This document shows, piece by piece, positions 8,377 through 17,013 of a stretch of 64,000 nucleotides of DNA. The DNA lies in NCBI RefSeq assembly GCF_004310285.1, contig NZ_SISF01000031.1, positions 125,576-189,575 of the forward strand, in the 5' to 3' direction. Numbering within the stretch: the first letter of the stretch is position 1; the number at the start of each line of letters is the position of its first letter. The notes under the pieces were generated by a model. The model was not told the DNA's origin. It was given only the letters and a program-made list of their open reading frames with translations, and ran no database searches. Source of the stretch: Agrobacterium cavarae (GTDB taxonomy: Bacteria > Pseudomonadota > Alphaproteobacteria > Rhizobiales > Rhizobiaceae). The position numbers and the translations under genes were made by a program.

Positions 8377-8880
8377 GGGGTAATCTCTCCTGGTATGGAC
8401 TTGGATGCTCTCTGCTGAGGCAAAGGCAGCTATGACGGCGTGCCTGTGACGAGCACGATAAGGCCGAGCCTACATGGCTCGATCTGGCCATGTTCAGCAG
8501 CCACGTCAACGAAATTGAAAACCAGATTACTCCCGCAGCGTATCCGCAACAAGAGCGTTGGCGTGACCGTGGCCTACAGCATCAGCCCGAAAATCGCTTT
8601 CGATTTTCGGAAAGCACGATGCGTCGATCAAAAACGATAGAGCGCCGCATTCCTGCTTCAGCCAGGTTTGTCATCACGGCGCCTTCCCAATCGCGACTGG
8701 CCCAACCATCAAGATAGCATGGTATTGCCGCCAGCAATCCGCGCCCGCCCTGTTTTAGAATGTCCGCACACACAAATGTGATCGGTGCAATACCGGCAAT
8801 CGGCCCCGGAATGCCTGCGCAACCCGTTGGTGAAAACAATCGCATGGTTTTTAATCGTGTCAGGGTAATGGGGAATCGCC
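8377..8880. other. 504-bp region without a supported gene
   Basis: Several short frames on both strands lack ribosome-binding sites, and part of them consists of the repeat at 8576-8648. A minus-strand frame at about 8582-8845 has somewhat protein-like composition but no usable start. I assign no gene. Confidence 0.5.
8576..8648. repeat. Palindromic repeat family 1, copy 2 (partial)
   Basis: CCGAAAATCG (8587-8596) and CGATTTTCGG (8601-8610) form a perfect 10-bp stem with a 4-nt loop. AAAGCACGATGCGTCGAT follows, identical in order to the inverted copy at 21151-21256. Only the proximal half of the element is present. Confidence 0.7.
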
Positions 8881-9384
8881 GTGGAGACAATGCAGAGAGG
8901 CTTGATCAAGGATTTACTGGAAGGCGCGGGCTTCTATTCGTGGTCCTTGTCCACGAACCTGCTGACAGGCGATGTCGCCTTCGCACAGATATACGAGATC
9001 GATCAGGACGAGCTCGCGAGGGGTCTTCCGGTTGAATCCATCCTCGAAAGGATCGTCGAGGAAGACCGGCCGCGCCTTGCCGAACGTATTCATGACGTGA
9101 TCCTCGGCGGCACACCGCTCCTGTCGCCCTATCGTATTCATTGCGCGGGTGGAAAGATAAAGTCCCTTCTAAGCATGGGCTCCTGTGCCAGGGACGCCGA
9201 TGGCCTGCCTTCGGTCTATTCGGGGGTCGTGCTTGTTGAACGGGCAATCGGGGCCGGTTCGGGTGGCGTCGGGCTCGAATCGCACATTGGCGCTGCGATC
9301 GATCTGGCGAAGGCGCAGAAACGGGAGTTGACAGAACGCTACCTGTCCTCGGCGCTGAGATCGCTCTCGGCCAGTGGCTCGTAA
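8881..9384 (+). CDS. PAS-like sensory domain protein
   Basis: A 167-residue soluble protein. Residues ~15-115 (FYSWSLSTNLLTGDVAFAQ ... PYRIHCAGGKIKSLLSMGSC) have the pattern of a PAS/PAC fold: helix, YEID, ILERIVEEDRPRL, and strands around RIHCAGGK. The C-terminal ~45 residues may form a helix. It has no output domain of its own. A GTG start at 8881 is preferred because GGGGA sits 7 bp upstream; an ATG at 8890 is possible. A diguanylate cyclase gene follows 160 bp downstream in the same direction, so it may supply the sensory input. Confidence 0.6.
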   Translation: METMQRGLIKDLLEGAGFYSWSLSTNLLTGDVAFAQIYEIDQDELARGLPVESILERIVEEDRPRLAERIHDVILGGTPLLSPYRIHCAGGKIKSLLSMGSCARDADGLPSVYSGVVLVERAIGAGSGGVGLESHIGAAIDLAKAQKRELTERYLSSALRSLSASGS

Positions 9385-9547
9385 CACACTCCACGACGTC
9401 TTATCCAATTGATCGACCTCGATTGGATCGTCCCGAAGGGCGCGATCCCTCTCTGCGAGATGTTGCCCACCAGAACATGGTCTAGGATTCTCATGTTTAT
9501 GCCACTAAATGAGGCAGCGTTAATATAAGCCGCAGCCTGAGGTGCTC

Positions 9548-10393
9548 GTGACCAAGATCAAATCGTCCTTCGTCGCGAAAACCTTTCTCGTCTGCTTCGT
9601 CAGCGTCCACGTGCCGCTGATTGCGCTAGTCGCCTATCTGTCGATGGGTTTTCAGCTCAGCACGTTGTCGGTCTTTCTTCTCATCCTCGTCGCCACCCTG
9701 GTCGGCACGTCCCTCTGCCTTTTTGCGATCTGGCGGCTGATCAGGCCTCTCAACCTGCTGGCGGATGCCATGAAGCGGTATCCAGAGGACAAGGGGATCT
9801 TGAAGATGTATCCGGCATCGCCCGACGAGATCGGCACCGTGACCGATATTGCGCGATCGATGCTGTTGCAGGTCGAGACCTTGACCAAGCAACTGAAGCA
9901 TCAGGCAACCACGGATTTTCTGACAGGGCTGGGAAACCGCCGCGCGCTGATGGAGCAGATGCCGATCATTCGCGCCAAGGCCGCACGACCGGAAGAAGCG
10001 GTGTCGCTCATCCTCTTCGATCTCGATCACTTCAAGCGCATCAATGATGAATACGGCCACGATGCCGGCGACAACGTTCTGATGGCCATCGGCGAAGCCG
10101 TGAAGGATCACCTGCGCCCTTATGACTACGCCGCGAGAATGGGCGGCGAAGAGTTCTGCATCGTCTTGCCCGGCGCCGACCTCGCAGCGGCGGAAACGGT
10201 GGCAGAACGTCTGCGCCACGCTGTCGAAAGTCGCGTGGTCGAGCCATTACCGAAAGGGCGCATCACCGGCAGCTTCGGCGTTGCGCAGGCCCGCCCGACC
10301 GAGCGACTGCAAGAGCTTCTCCTGCGCGCAGACGCAGCATTGTACTCGGCAAAGGACCAGGGCAGAAATGTCGTGGTTCGGGCGCAGCCTTAA
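9548..10393 (+). CDS. Membrane-bound diguanylate cyclase (HAMP-like linker + GGDEF)
   Basis: A 281-residue inner-membrane enzyme that makes c-di-GMP from GTP. Two N-terminal hydrophobic segments (~residues 12-35 and 38-62) are followed by a HAMP-like linker (RLIRPLNLLADAMKRY) and a complete GGDEF domain: DFLTGLGNRRAL, LFDLDHFKRINDEYGHDAGD, and the active-site loop GGEEF. RPYD lies exactly five residues before GGEEF, so the inhibitory I-site is intact and product inhibition is expected. The GTG at 9548 is chosen because GAGG lies 5 bp upstream; GTG 9542 is in frame and also possible. There is essentially no periplasmic loop. Confidence 0.88.
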   Translation: MTKIKSSFVAKTFLVCFVSVHVPLIALVAYLSMGFQLSTLSVFLLILVATLVGTSLCLFAIWRLIRPLNLLADAMKRYPEDKGILKMYPASPDEIGTVTDIARSMLLQVETLTKQLKHQATTDFLTGLGNRRALMEQMPIIRAKAARPEEAVSLILFDLDHFKRINDEYGHDAGDNVLMAIGEAVKDHLRPYDYAARMGGEEFCIVLPGADLAAAETVAERLRHAVESRVVEPLPKGRITGSFGVAQARPTERLQELLLRADAALYSAKDQGRNVVVRAQP

Positions 10394-10417
10394 CAGGGTT
10401 TCGCGCTGGTCCGGTGA

Positions 10418-11074
10418 CTATCGCCAACCGGAATCGGGCAGTCCGGCAACCGCCTGCACGGTCCCTGCCTCCGCCCGCACGCACACATGCGTTTCCCCTT
10501 CCCTTGAAACAACCCGCAACCCGGCACCGAAAACCACCGTCTCCATCTCGGCTGCATCGATGCGCGATGCGACGCCGAGGCACTTGGCGTGCGCTTCTTT
10601 TGCCGTCCAGCGGGTGATGAGCGTTGTGTCCGTGGCCCCTTGAAGGGCCAGTCGTTCGGTTGGGGTAAAGCTGTCTTCGGGTGGCGGTTCGGCATCAAGC
10701 GGTTCGATATCCACGCCGATGGGGGGCCGGCTGAGGCCGATCAGGCAGTGGGGAAATCGCCCGGCGAGGCTGATGTGCCAGCCCTCTGGGTGAAGAACCT
10801 GCGGCGCGCCGAGCGCGCTTCTGCCGATGATGATCTCGTCCGGGTGCAGGCCAGAGAGCCGCGCCAGAAGGATCTTCGCCAGGCGTCGGCGCAGAGCTCG
10901 CATGCCGGCATCCGGCTTGGATGCCAGATCCTGCAGATCGGCGGCGGAGAGCGTTGCGCCTCCCGCCAGTCGTTCCGTCTCGGGCCTGTCGAGGCGCAGG
11001 TGCCACACCACCGGCGCCTCGCCGGTGGCTGTCGTCAGATCGTCCGCGCCGGAAAGCCAGACGATCTCACTCAT
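10418..11074 (-). CDS. Sfp-type 4'-phosphopantetheinyl transferase
   Basis: A 218-residue enzyme that moves the phosphopantetheine arm from CoA to a carrier-domain serine. The signature motifs are present: GVDIEPLD (Asp122, Glu124; Mg2+ binding) and RWTAKEAHAK (Lys159, Glu160). The length fits the Sfp/EntD group rather than AcpS. The ATG overlaps the stop of the upstream synthetase gene by 4 bp (ATGA), so translation is probably coupled. The obvious substrate is the thiolation domain of that synthetase. The C-terminal ~40 residues are less conserved. Confidence 0.87.
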   Translation of the reverse strand: MSEIVWLSGADDLTTATGEAPVVWHLRLDRPETERLAGGATLSAADLQDLASKPDAGMRALRRRLAKILLARLSGLHPDEIIIGRSALGAPQVLHPEGWHISLAGRFPHCLIGLSRPPIGVDIEPLDAEPPPEDSFTPTERLALQGATDTTLITRWTAKEAHAKCLGVASRIDAAEMETVVFGAGLRVVSREGETHVCVRAEAGTVQAVAGLPDSGWR

Positions 11075-14000
11075 GCGCTGCGCACGGGTTGCGCCGGAGA
11101 GCCTTCCCAAGAGGTGCCCGCCGGCAGCGTTTCGCCCTTCATCACGACGGAAAGGTCGCCGAGTTGGGCATCTTCGCCGATTTCGGCGTCGTAGAGAACG
11201 ATGGCGTAGGAGCCGATCACTGCGCGGTCGCCTACCGTCACGCTGCTGACCTTCATCACCCGGTCTTCAAAGAGATGGGTCTGCAGACCGGAGAACTCGT
11301 TCAGCGCCACCTCGTCGCCGATGCGCACCAGATCATGCTCCGTGACATCGGTCGTGTCGATGAAGCAATCGCGGCCGATCTTGCAGCCGAGCAGGCGCAG
11401 ATAGGCCGAAATCCAAGGCGTGCCACGCAAAGGCTGCAGAAGGTTCGGCACCGCCAGGTTCTCGTAAGTTGCCGTCACCAGTTCGGTGCGCCAAACGAAG
11501 GTGCTCCACAGCGGCTTGGTCGTCGGCTTGTAGCGGCCCATCACCAGCCACTTCAGCGCCACGACGGAGAGACCAGAGGCCAACGCGAAACCGATATAGA
11601 GGAAGGGGAAGACGGCCGCGATCAGCGTCTGGCTGTCATCGTAATCCTGAATATCGCCGACGATGGAGAACAGGATGCTGAAGAAGGCGAGAAACAGAGT
11701 GAGCGGCAGGATCACGCGGATCGCCTCGATCGCAAGGCGCATGGCGACCAGCCGCGGCCGCGGGTTGAAGCGCGCGCCCTCGTCGAACAGGCCGACGGCC
11801 TGGCGCACGGGCAGCGAAATCGGCGGAGAACCAAACCATGTGCCATCCGGCTTCTCGGCCCCGCCATCCGATGGCGGCTTGGAGAGCACGCCGATCAGCG
11901 TACCATCGGCGATCTTGGCCCCGGTCGGCAGCACGGCGGAATTGCCGATGAAGGAACGCCGGCCAATTCTGGTATGCGCAAGCTCGATGATGCCGGGCTC
12001 ATGGCGCGCCGCACCAAAGACCACGCCATCTGCAATGAAGCTCTCCGGCCCGATATCGACGAGATCGGGCACGATCTTTGCGGCGGTGGAAATCTCGGCA
12101 CGCTTGCCGATTCGCACACCCAGTGCGCGATACCAGGGCAGCACGTAAAGGGTGGCATAGATCGGGTGAAGCAGTGCCAGCGCCAGATCCGTCACCTGCT
12201 GGACGAACCAGAAGCGCAGATAGAACCAACTATGGATCGAGTAGCGTCCCGGACGCACCGGCCCGAGGATCAGTCGCTTGGCAAAGACGGTCAGAACGCA
12301 CATCAAAACGATATAGGTGAGCGCCAGGAATGGCGAAATCAGCAGGTAGGAATAGCCATCGGTGTTCCAGTCGATTTCGATCATCGCGATCAGACCGGGC
12401 GCAATCGGCAGGATGGCGACCACGGGAAGAAGGGCAGCGGCGATGAACAGCCCCACACCAACCAGGAAGCGACGCAGGAAGCCCGCCTCGTCATCGCGCC
12501 GGGCAACGCGGCCCGTGGCGGCGCATTTGGCCGGAGAGCCGTTCCAGCTTTCGCCAGCCGGGATCGACTGGTTCATCGGCAGCGAAGACAGATCCTCGAG
12601 CGCTGCAGCATCGCCCACCACGCAGTTGCGCCCGATCACCGCCATGGTGCCGACGGACGCGCTGCGGCCGATCTTGACCGAGCCGAGGCGCAAGAGGCCG
12701 CGCTCGACGGAGCTGGTGGCGAGCATGGCATAATCGCTGACGATCGCATCGTCGCCGATGCTGACGAGGTCGGCGGTGTCGATGGCAACGGTACCGATAA
12801 AGGCACGACGACCGATCTTTGCACCCAGCAGCCGGTAATAGAAGCGGATCATCGGCGTGCCGCTGAGATAGGGGGTGGCGATGATATCGGAGAGGCGGCG
12901 CACGAACCACCAGCGCAGATAATAGCTGCCCCACAGCGGATAATCACCCGCCTTGTAGCGGCCGATCACCAGCCATTTGACCAGGATGGCAAAGACCATG
13001 CCGAGCGGCGGAATGAGAATGAAGCTTAGGCCGCTCAACAGCAGCGCCGAAACGCGGCCGAAATCTTCGACCAGATAGGTGTAGGCGAGATAGGGGAAGA
13101 ACCATTGCAGCCCGGCCACCGCATAGATCGGCACCAGCGCGATGGTCTGCAGCGTCCAGCAAAGACGCTTCTGAAAATTGCTAACACGGTGGAAGGGTTC
13201 GAGCGCTGCGCTCTCGGCCATCACGTGCTCACCCAGGCGCGCGGCAAGCCGGCGGATGGTCGGCGCGGCGTAGAGATCCTGGATAGACACACCGGAGAGT
13301 CCTGGCGCCTTGCGCATGGCCGACGCCAGACGCGCGGCTTTCAGCGAATGGCCGCCGAGATCCTCGAAGAGATCGTCCTCGACCGACACCTTCTGGGGCG
13401 CGAAAGCCTCCGACCAGATGGCATGCAGCTGGATTTCGAGCGGCGTCTGCGGCGCGACAGCTTCGCGATCCGAGGACGCCACCACCACCGGGCGCTGAAG
13501 CGCCTTGCGGTCCACCTTGCCGGAGGCGGGCAGCGTCGGCAGCGCATCGAGTATCTGGTAGGCGGCAGGCCGCATATAGTTCGGCAACCGGTCGGCCACG
13601 CGCTTGCGGGCAGCCTCGATATCGATCACCGCACTGCCGCGAGCGACAAGGAAGGCGGCGAGAAGCTCGGACCCGTCGTCATCGCGGAAGAGATGCACCA
13701 CGGCCTGCGCCACCGCAGAATCCTCGGCAATTACCGCTTCGATCTCGGCAAGCTCGACGCGGAAACCACGGATCTTCACCTGCGTATCGATGCGCCCCAT
13801 GAATTCGATATCGCCGACGGCATCGAGCCGCACGAGATCGCCGGAGCGATAGATCCGCGCGGGAAGCCCATCCGGCCCGTCGAAGGGCGTCATGACGAAT
13901 TTGTCTGCGGTGAGATCGGGGCGGTTCACATAGCCGGAACTGACCCCCGGCCCGCCGATCACAAGCTCGCCTTCGGCGCCGGCATTCACCGGCCAAAGCT

Positions 14001-15087
14001 TGTCGTCGACGATCCAGGCGGTATAGCCCGGCAATGGCCGGCCGATGGTGACGCGGCGGCCAGGCTGCACCTCCGTCCATGTGGCCGTCACCGTCGTTTC
14101 GGTCGGGCCATAGGTGTTGAGGATGCGAAGGCCGGGGCGCGCCCAGCGGTTCACCAGATCCGGCGGGCAGGCCTCGCCGCCAAGATTGACGATGCGCAGC
14201 GTCGGAAGCTCGGTTTCCACCAGGGTGAAGAGCGATGGCACCACGTGCCAGACGGTGACGCCTTCCTCGGCCAGGGTGATTGCCACATCCGGGCCCGCTC
14301 TGTGCAGCGCTTCGTTGGCAACCAACAGTTCGGCACCGGCGGAAAAGGCGCTCCACATGGTCTCGATCGACATGTCGAAGGCCACACTGAAGCCGCCGAA
14401 CACCTTGTCGGTGTCCTCGATCGCCAGGATCGCGCCTTCGGCGCGCAGGAAATGGCAGGCGCTGCGATGAGAGATCATCACGCCCTTGGGGCGGCCGGTC
14501 GTTCCGGAGGTGTAGATGATATAGGCGAGATCGTCTGGAGACGCGCCGATTTCGGCCCGCGTGATCGGCAACGCATCCTGTGCCGCAAGATCGCCCAGCG
14601 TCTCGTTGACCACCAGCGTCTGCACCCGCATGGCACCGGCACGTTCGGCATCGGTCACGATCAGCGTGGCGCCGCTATCTTCGGCAATGAAGTCGATACG
14701 GTCCTGCGGATAGGTCCAGTCCACCGGCACATAGCAGGCGCCGGCCCAGAGCGTACCGAGGATCGCCATATACTGATCGAGCCCGCGCGGCAGGCAGATG
14801 ACGACGCGGTCGCCACGTCTCACGCCCATGGTCTGCAGCGTGCGGGCAAAGCGAATGGCGCGTTCAGCCAGTTGCCCGTAAGTCAGCTCAGTCCGGCGGC
14901 TATATTCGGGATCGTTTCCCAGAAGCCGAAGCGCAAGTTTGGACGGATAGCGCCTGGCCGTCTGCTCAAAAATTTCCTGCAACATCTCGTCGCGGGCGTA
15001 AGGTTCATCCTCTCGGACGGGAAGCGACGGGGCAATCGGCGCAAAAACGGTCAATTCCAACGGCCTTTCGGCCACATTCCGGTCCAT
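11071..15087 (-). CDS. Pls-type NRPS-like synthetase (A-T-six TM-three C-terminal domains)
   Basis: A 1338-residue membrane enzyme. An adenylation domain (~25-530) has YTSGTTGRPKG (~190-200), NTYGPTE (~325), YRSGDLVR (~417), GRIDTQVKIRGFRVEL (~432-447) and the catalytic-Lys motif SGKVDRK (~525). A thiolation domain follows (DLGGHSL, Ser ~581). Then come three repeats of a pair of membrane helices plus a soluble left-handed-beta-helix-like domain, starting near 645, 870 and 1115 (hexapeptide-type runs AKIGRRAFIGT, VRIGKRAEISTA, CKIGRDCFID). There is no ordinary condensation (HHxxxDG) or thioesterase domain. Domain order, six helices and length match Streptomyces epsilon-poly-L-lysine synthetase Pls (~1319 aa). 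Asp and Glu in the pocket (FDMSIET) suggest an alpha-amino acid, possibly basic; this is inference. It overlaps its PPTase gene. Confidence 0.88.
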   Translation of the reverse strand: MDRNVAERPLELTVFAPIAPSLPVREDEPYARDEMLQEIFEQTARRYPSKLALRLLGNDPEYSRRTELTYGQLAERAIRFARTLQTMGVRRGDRVVICLPRGLDQYMAILGTLWAGACYVPVDWTYPQDRIDFIAEDSGATLIVTDAERAGAMRVQTLVVNETLGDLAAQDALPITRAEIGASPDDLAYIIYTSGTTGRPKGVMISHRSACHFLRAEGAILAIEDTDKVFGGFSVAFDMSIETMWSAFSAGAELLVANEALHRAGPDVAITLAEEGVTVWHVVPSLFTLVETELPTLRIVNLGGEACPPDLVNRWARPGLRILNTYGPTETTVTATWTEVQPGRRVTIGRPLPGYTAWIVDDKLWPVNAGAEGELVIGGPGVSSGYVNRPDLTADKFVMTPFDGPDGLPARIYRSGDLVRLDAVGDIEFMGRIDTQVKIRGFRVELAEIEAVIAEDSAVAQAVVHLFRDDDGSELLAAFLVARGSAVIDIEAARKRVADRLPNYMRPAAYQILDALPTLPASGKVDRKALQRPVVVASSDREAVAPQTPLEIQLHAIWSEAFAPQKVSVEDDLFEDLGGHSLKAARLASAMRKAPGLSGVSIQDLYAAPTIRRLAARLGEHVMAESAALEPFHRVSNFQKRLCWTLQTIALVPIYAVAGLQWFFPYLAYTYLVEDFGRVSALLLSGLSFILIPPLGMVFAILVKWLVIGRYKAGDYPLWGSYYLRWWFVRRLSDIIATPYLSGTPMIRFYYRLLGAKIGRRAFIGTVAIDTADLVSIGDDAIVSDYAMLATSSVERGLLRLGSVKIGRSASVGTMAVIGRNCVVGDAAALEDLSSLPMNQSIPAGESWNGSPAKCAATGRVARRDDEAGFLRRFLVGVGLFIAAALLPVVAILPIAPGLIAMIEIDWNTDGYSYLLISPFLALTYIVLMCVLTVFAKRLILGPVRPGRYSIHSWFYLRFWFVQQVTDLALALLHPIYATLYVLPWYRALGVRIGKRAEISTAAKIVPDLVDIGPESFIADGVVFGAARHEPGIIELAHTRIGRRSFIGNSAVLPTGAKIADGTLIGVLSKPPSDGGAEKPDGTWFGSPPISLPVRQAVGLFDEGARFNPRPRLVAMRLAIEAIRVILPLTLFLAFFSILFSIVGDIQDYDDSQTLIAAVFPFLYIGFALASGLSVVALKWLVMGRYKPTTKPLWSTFVWRTELVTATYENLAVPNLLQPLRGTPWISAYLRLLGCKIGRDCFIDTTDVTEHDLVRIGDEVALNEFSGLQTHLFEDRVMKVSSVTVGDRAVIGSYAIVLYDAEIGEDAQLGDLSVVMKGETLPAGTSWEGSPAQPVRSA

Positions 15088-15221
15088 GAATCACCAAAGT
15101 ATACAGAGCAGCATCTTAAATGCCGCCGCTATACATCATTTGGAATTGCGCCGAAAGAAGGTGCAAGAAAAGGCCGAATGCAGAATTTTTGGGCAGGCGC
15201 GATTGCCATCACTTTGGGCAG

Positions 15222-15428
15222 TCAACCCCGCCGCTGGTGGCGCGCCCGGAGCCAGAAGACCAGGAAGAAGGCGAGCACCGCCGCAACATCGAAGGCCGCC
15301 GCCAGCCACACCGAATAGGTGTTGGCAAGCCACAGCGTCACCGTCGGTATGATGTAGAACAGAAACCCGAAGCCGAGAATGATGGCGATGGCGGCAATGG
15401 CGGCCGATGTCGTATCCTTGCCGCTCAT
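15222..15428 (-). CDS. Small two-helix membrane protein
   Basis: A 68-residue protein with two hydrophobic segments (~residues 8-32 and 37-60) and a basic C-terminus (WLRARHQRRG), consistent with an inner-membrane protein. I do not recognise a family. Its ATG overlaps the stop of the upstream GNAT gene by 4 bp, so the two are probably co-translated. The Pls-like synthetase gene starts 134 bp further on in the same direction. Confidence 0.65.
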   Translation of the reverse strand: MSGKDTTSAAIAAIAIILGFGFLFYIIPTVTLWLANTYSVWLAAAFDVAAVLAFFLVFWLRARHQRRG

Positions 15429-16120
15429 GCGAGAACCCCGGCGGAGAGGCCGGCACGGATCTCTTCCAGCTTACGCTTTTGCGTTCCGTCTTGATTGAAG
15501 TTCTCGGGCGAAAGCCATGCCTCGAAGGCCTCACGGATCACCGGCCACTCGCTGTCGATGATCGAGAACCAGGCGGTATCGCGGTTCTTGCCCTTGGAAA
15601 TCATGTGCTGGCGGAAGACGCCTTCAAAGGTGAAGCCGTAGCGCCTGGCCGTTATCTTGGACGGCTCGTTCTCATTGTGGCACTTCCACTCGTAACGGCG
15701 ATAACCGAGATCGTCGAAGACGTGCCGCGCCATCAGATAATGGGCTTCGGTGGCAAGTGGCGAGCGCTTCATCTTCGGCCCATGGGCAACCGAGCCCACC
15801 TCGACCACGCCATTCTTCGGATCAGGCCGCATATAGGTCGCCATGCCGACGACATCGCTGCTCGCATTTTCGATGAAGACCAGTGTCACCCATTGCAAGC
15901 TTGTCGCCATGCCCTCGATCCAGTCGCTGAAGGCGCTCGCATCGGCAAAAGGCTCGTTGGGGAAATACTTGATCAGCTCATTGGTACCGAGCCCACCAAG
16001 CGCATCCCACAGCGCCTGCTGGTGCGCCGCCCGATCAAAGGGAACGGCGGTCACGAACCGGCCTTCGAGCGTCACCGGCTGCGGTGCTGGACATCCTTTG
16101 AACTGGCTGAGATCGCGCAT
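15425..16120 (-). CDS. GNAT-family N-acetyltransferase (RimJ/RimL type)
   Basis: A 231-residue enzyme that transfers an acetyl (or other acyl) group from a CoA thioester. It shows the RimJ/RimL arrangement: an N-terminal substrate-facing region, WVTLVFIENASSDVVGMATY (beta strands 2-4), HGPKMKRSPLATEAHYLMARHVFDDLGYRRYEWKC-type order around motif A (~residues 113-147), and ARRYGFTFEGVFRQHMI (motif B, ~165-181), with a helical C-terminal extension. AGGAGGG precedes the ATG. It is first in a minus-strand run with a small membrane protein, the Pls-like synthetase and PPTase, so its substrate could be the synthetase product. That is inference. Confidence 0.82.
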   Translation of the reverse strand: MRDLSQFKGCPAPQPVTLEGRFVTAVPFDRAAHQQALWDALGGLGTNELIKYFPNEPFADASAFSDWIEGMATSLQWVTLVFIENASSDVVGMATYMRPDPKNGVVEVGSVAHGPKMKRSPLATEAHYLMARHVFDDLGYRRYEWKCHNENEPSKITARRYGFTFEGVFRQHMISKGKNRDTAWFSIIDSEWPVIREAFEAWLSPENFNQDGTQKRKLEEIRAGLSAGVLA

Positions 16121-16206
16121 CTTCCCTCCTGAGCGTTGCGACGCTCAGGAATAGGTCAGCCATCGATCAAACACAACCGACCTCTGATATGGAATAATTT
16201 GATCGA

Positions 16207-16908
16207 TCAGACCTTGGCGGCCGACACGGTCGCTTCGATATGCTCCACCAGCGCATCCGGCAGGCCAAGACGACCGGCAAGAAGATCGAGATAGCCGCGC
16301 TCAGCCCGGCTATCCGGCTCGATGGTAAGGCGCGAGGCGGTGTAGATTTCCACCTTCTGCTCTTCGGTCGTTGCCGCAGCCACCAACGCGTCGATATCCA
16401 GCGGATCGGCCAGTTCCTTCTCGATGAAGGCTTCCGCCTCATGATCGAGACCGGAGACCTTGACCTTCTCCATGATGTGGGCGCGCTCGCCTGCGTCGAT
16501 ATGGCCGTCAGCCTTGGCAGCGGCAATCATCGCCTGCACCAGCGTCAGCGCAAAGCTGTTGGAAAGCGCAGGAGACTGCGGGTGAAACGGGGAATCGACC
16601 GGCGGCGGCAAAAGCTCCTGCGTCGGCTGCGGCTGGGTCACTGCCTGCGGCGACTTGCCGGATTGATAGTTGCGGTAGGCGAGATAGCCAAGACCGGCGA
16701 TGGCGGCGATACCGCCGACGGCGGCGGCATTGCCCGCAAGCTTGCGGCCCGTCTTGGTGCCGAAAATGGCCGCAGCCAGTGCACCGGCCTTCATCGGATT
16801 GTTCTTCGCAATCTCTGCGGCTTGGCCTGCACGGTCCCGCACGCTTCCTGACAGCCCAGGCACCTGCGAACCCAAAAACTGGTCGAGAAGCTTTTTCGCG
16901 TCGAACAT
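16207..16908 (-). CDS. DUF533 / TerB-like protein
   Basis: A 233-residue protein. The N-terminal ~40 residues (KKLLDQFLGS...) are amphipathic. A Gly/Ala-rich hydrophobic segment (~42-78, GALAAAIFGTKTGRKLAGNA) precedes a proline/glutamine-rich linker (~90-113), and a TerB-like helical domain (~118-230) contains AKADGHIDAGERAHI, the acidic motif of DUF533 proteins such as E. coli YebE. The ATG at 16908 has AGGAGA 6 bp upstream. YebE-type proteins are inner-membrane associated and stress-linked; function is not established. It stands alone. Confidence 0.8.
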   Translation of the reverse strand: MFDAKKLLDQFLGSQVPGLSGSVRDRAGQAAEIAKNNPMKAGALAAAIFGTKTGRKLAGNAAAVGGIAAIAGLGYLAYRNYQSGKSPQAVTQPQPTQELLPPPVDSPFHPQSPALSNSFALTLVQAMIAAAKADGHIDAGERAHIMEKVKVSGLDHEAEAFIEKELADPLDIDALVAAATTEEQKVEIYTASRLTIEPDSRAERGYLDLLAGRLGLPDALVEHIEATVSAAKV

Positions 16909-17013
16909 CAAAATCTCCTGTTTGCGTCAATGTCGAAACAGGAGATAGGGAGTGTACGGCCGATTACAAATGGCAGGGATCTTCACGCCGTCGTGAACGG
17001 CATGAACAAGCGA

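Noticed and set aside
8582..8845. Possible small minus-strand gene in the 8.4-8.9 kb gap
   Set aside because: No ribosome-binding site, and its C-terminal part is translated repeat sequence.
10921..15318. Two long plus-strand open frames (about 700 codons each) antisense to the Pls-like synthetase
   Set aside because: Products are rich in Arg, His, Gly, Asp with no domain pattern; they arise from GC-rich codon bias opposite a clearly conserved protein.
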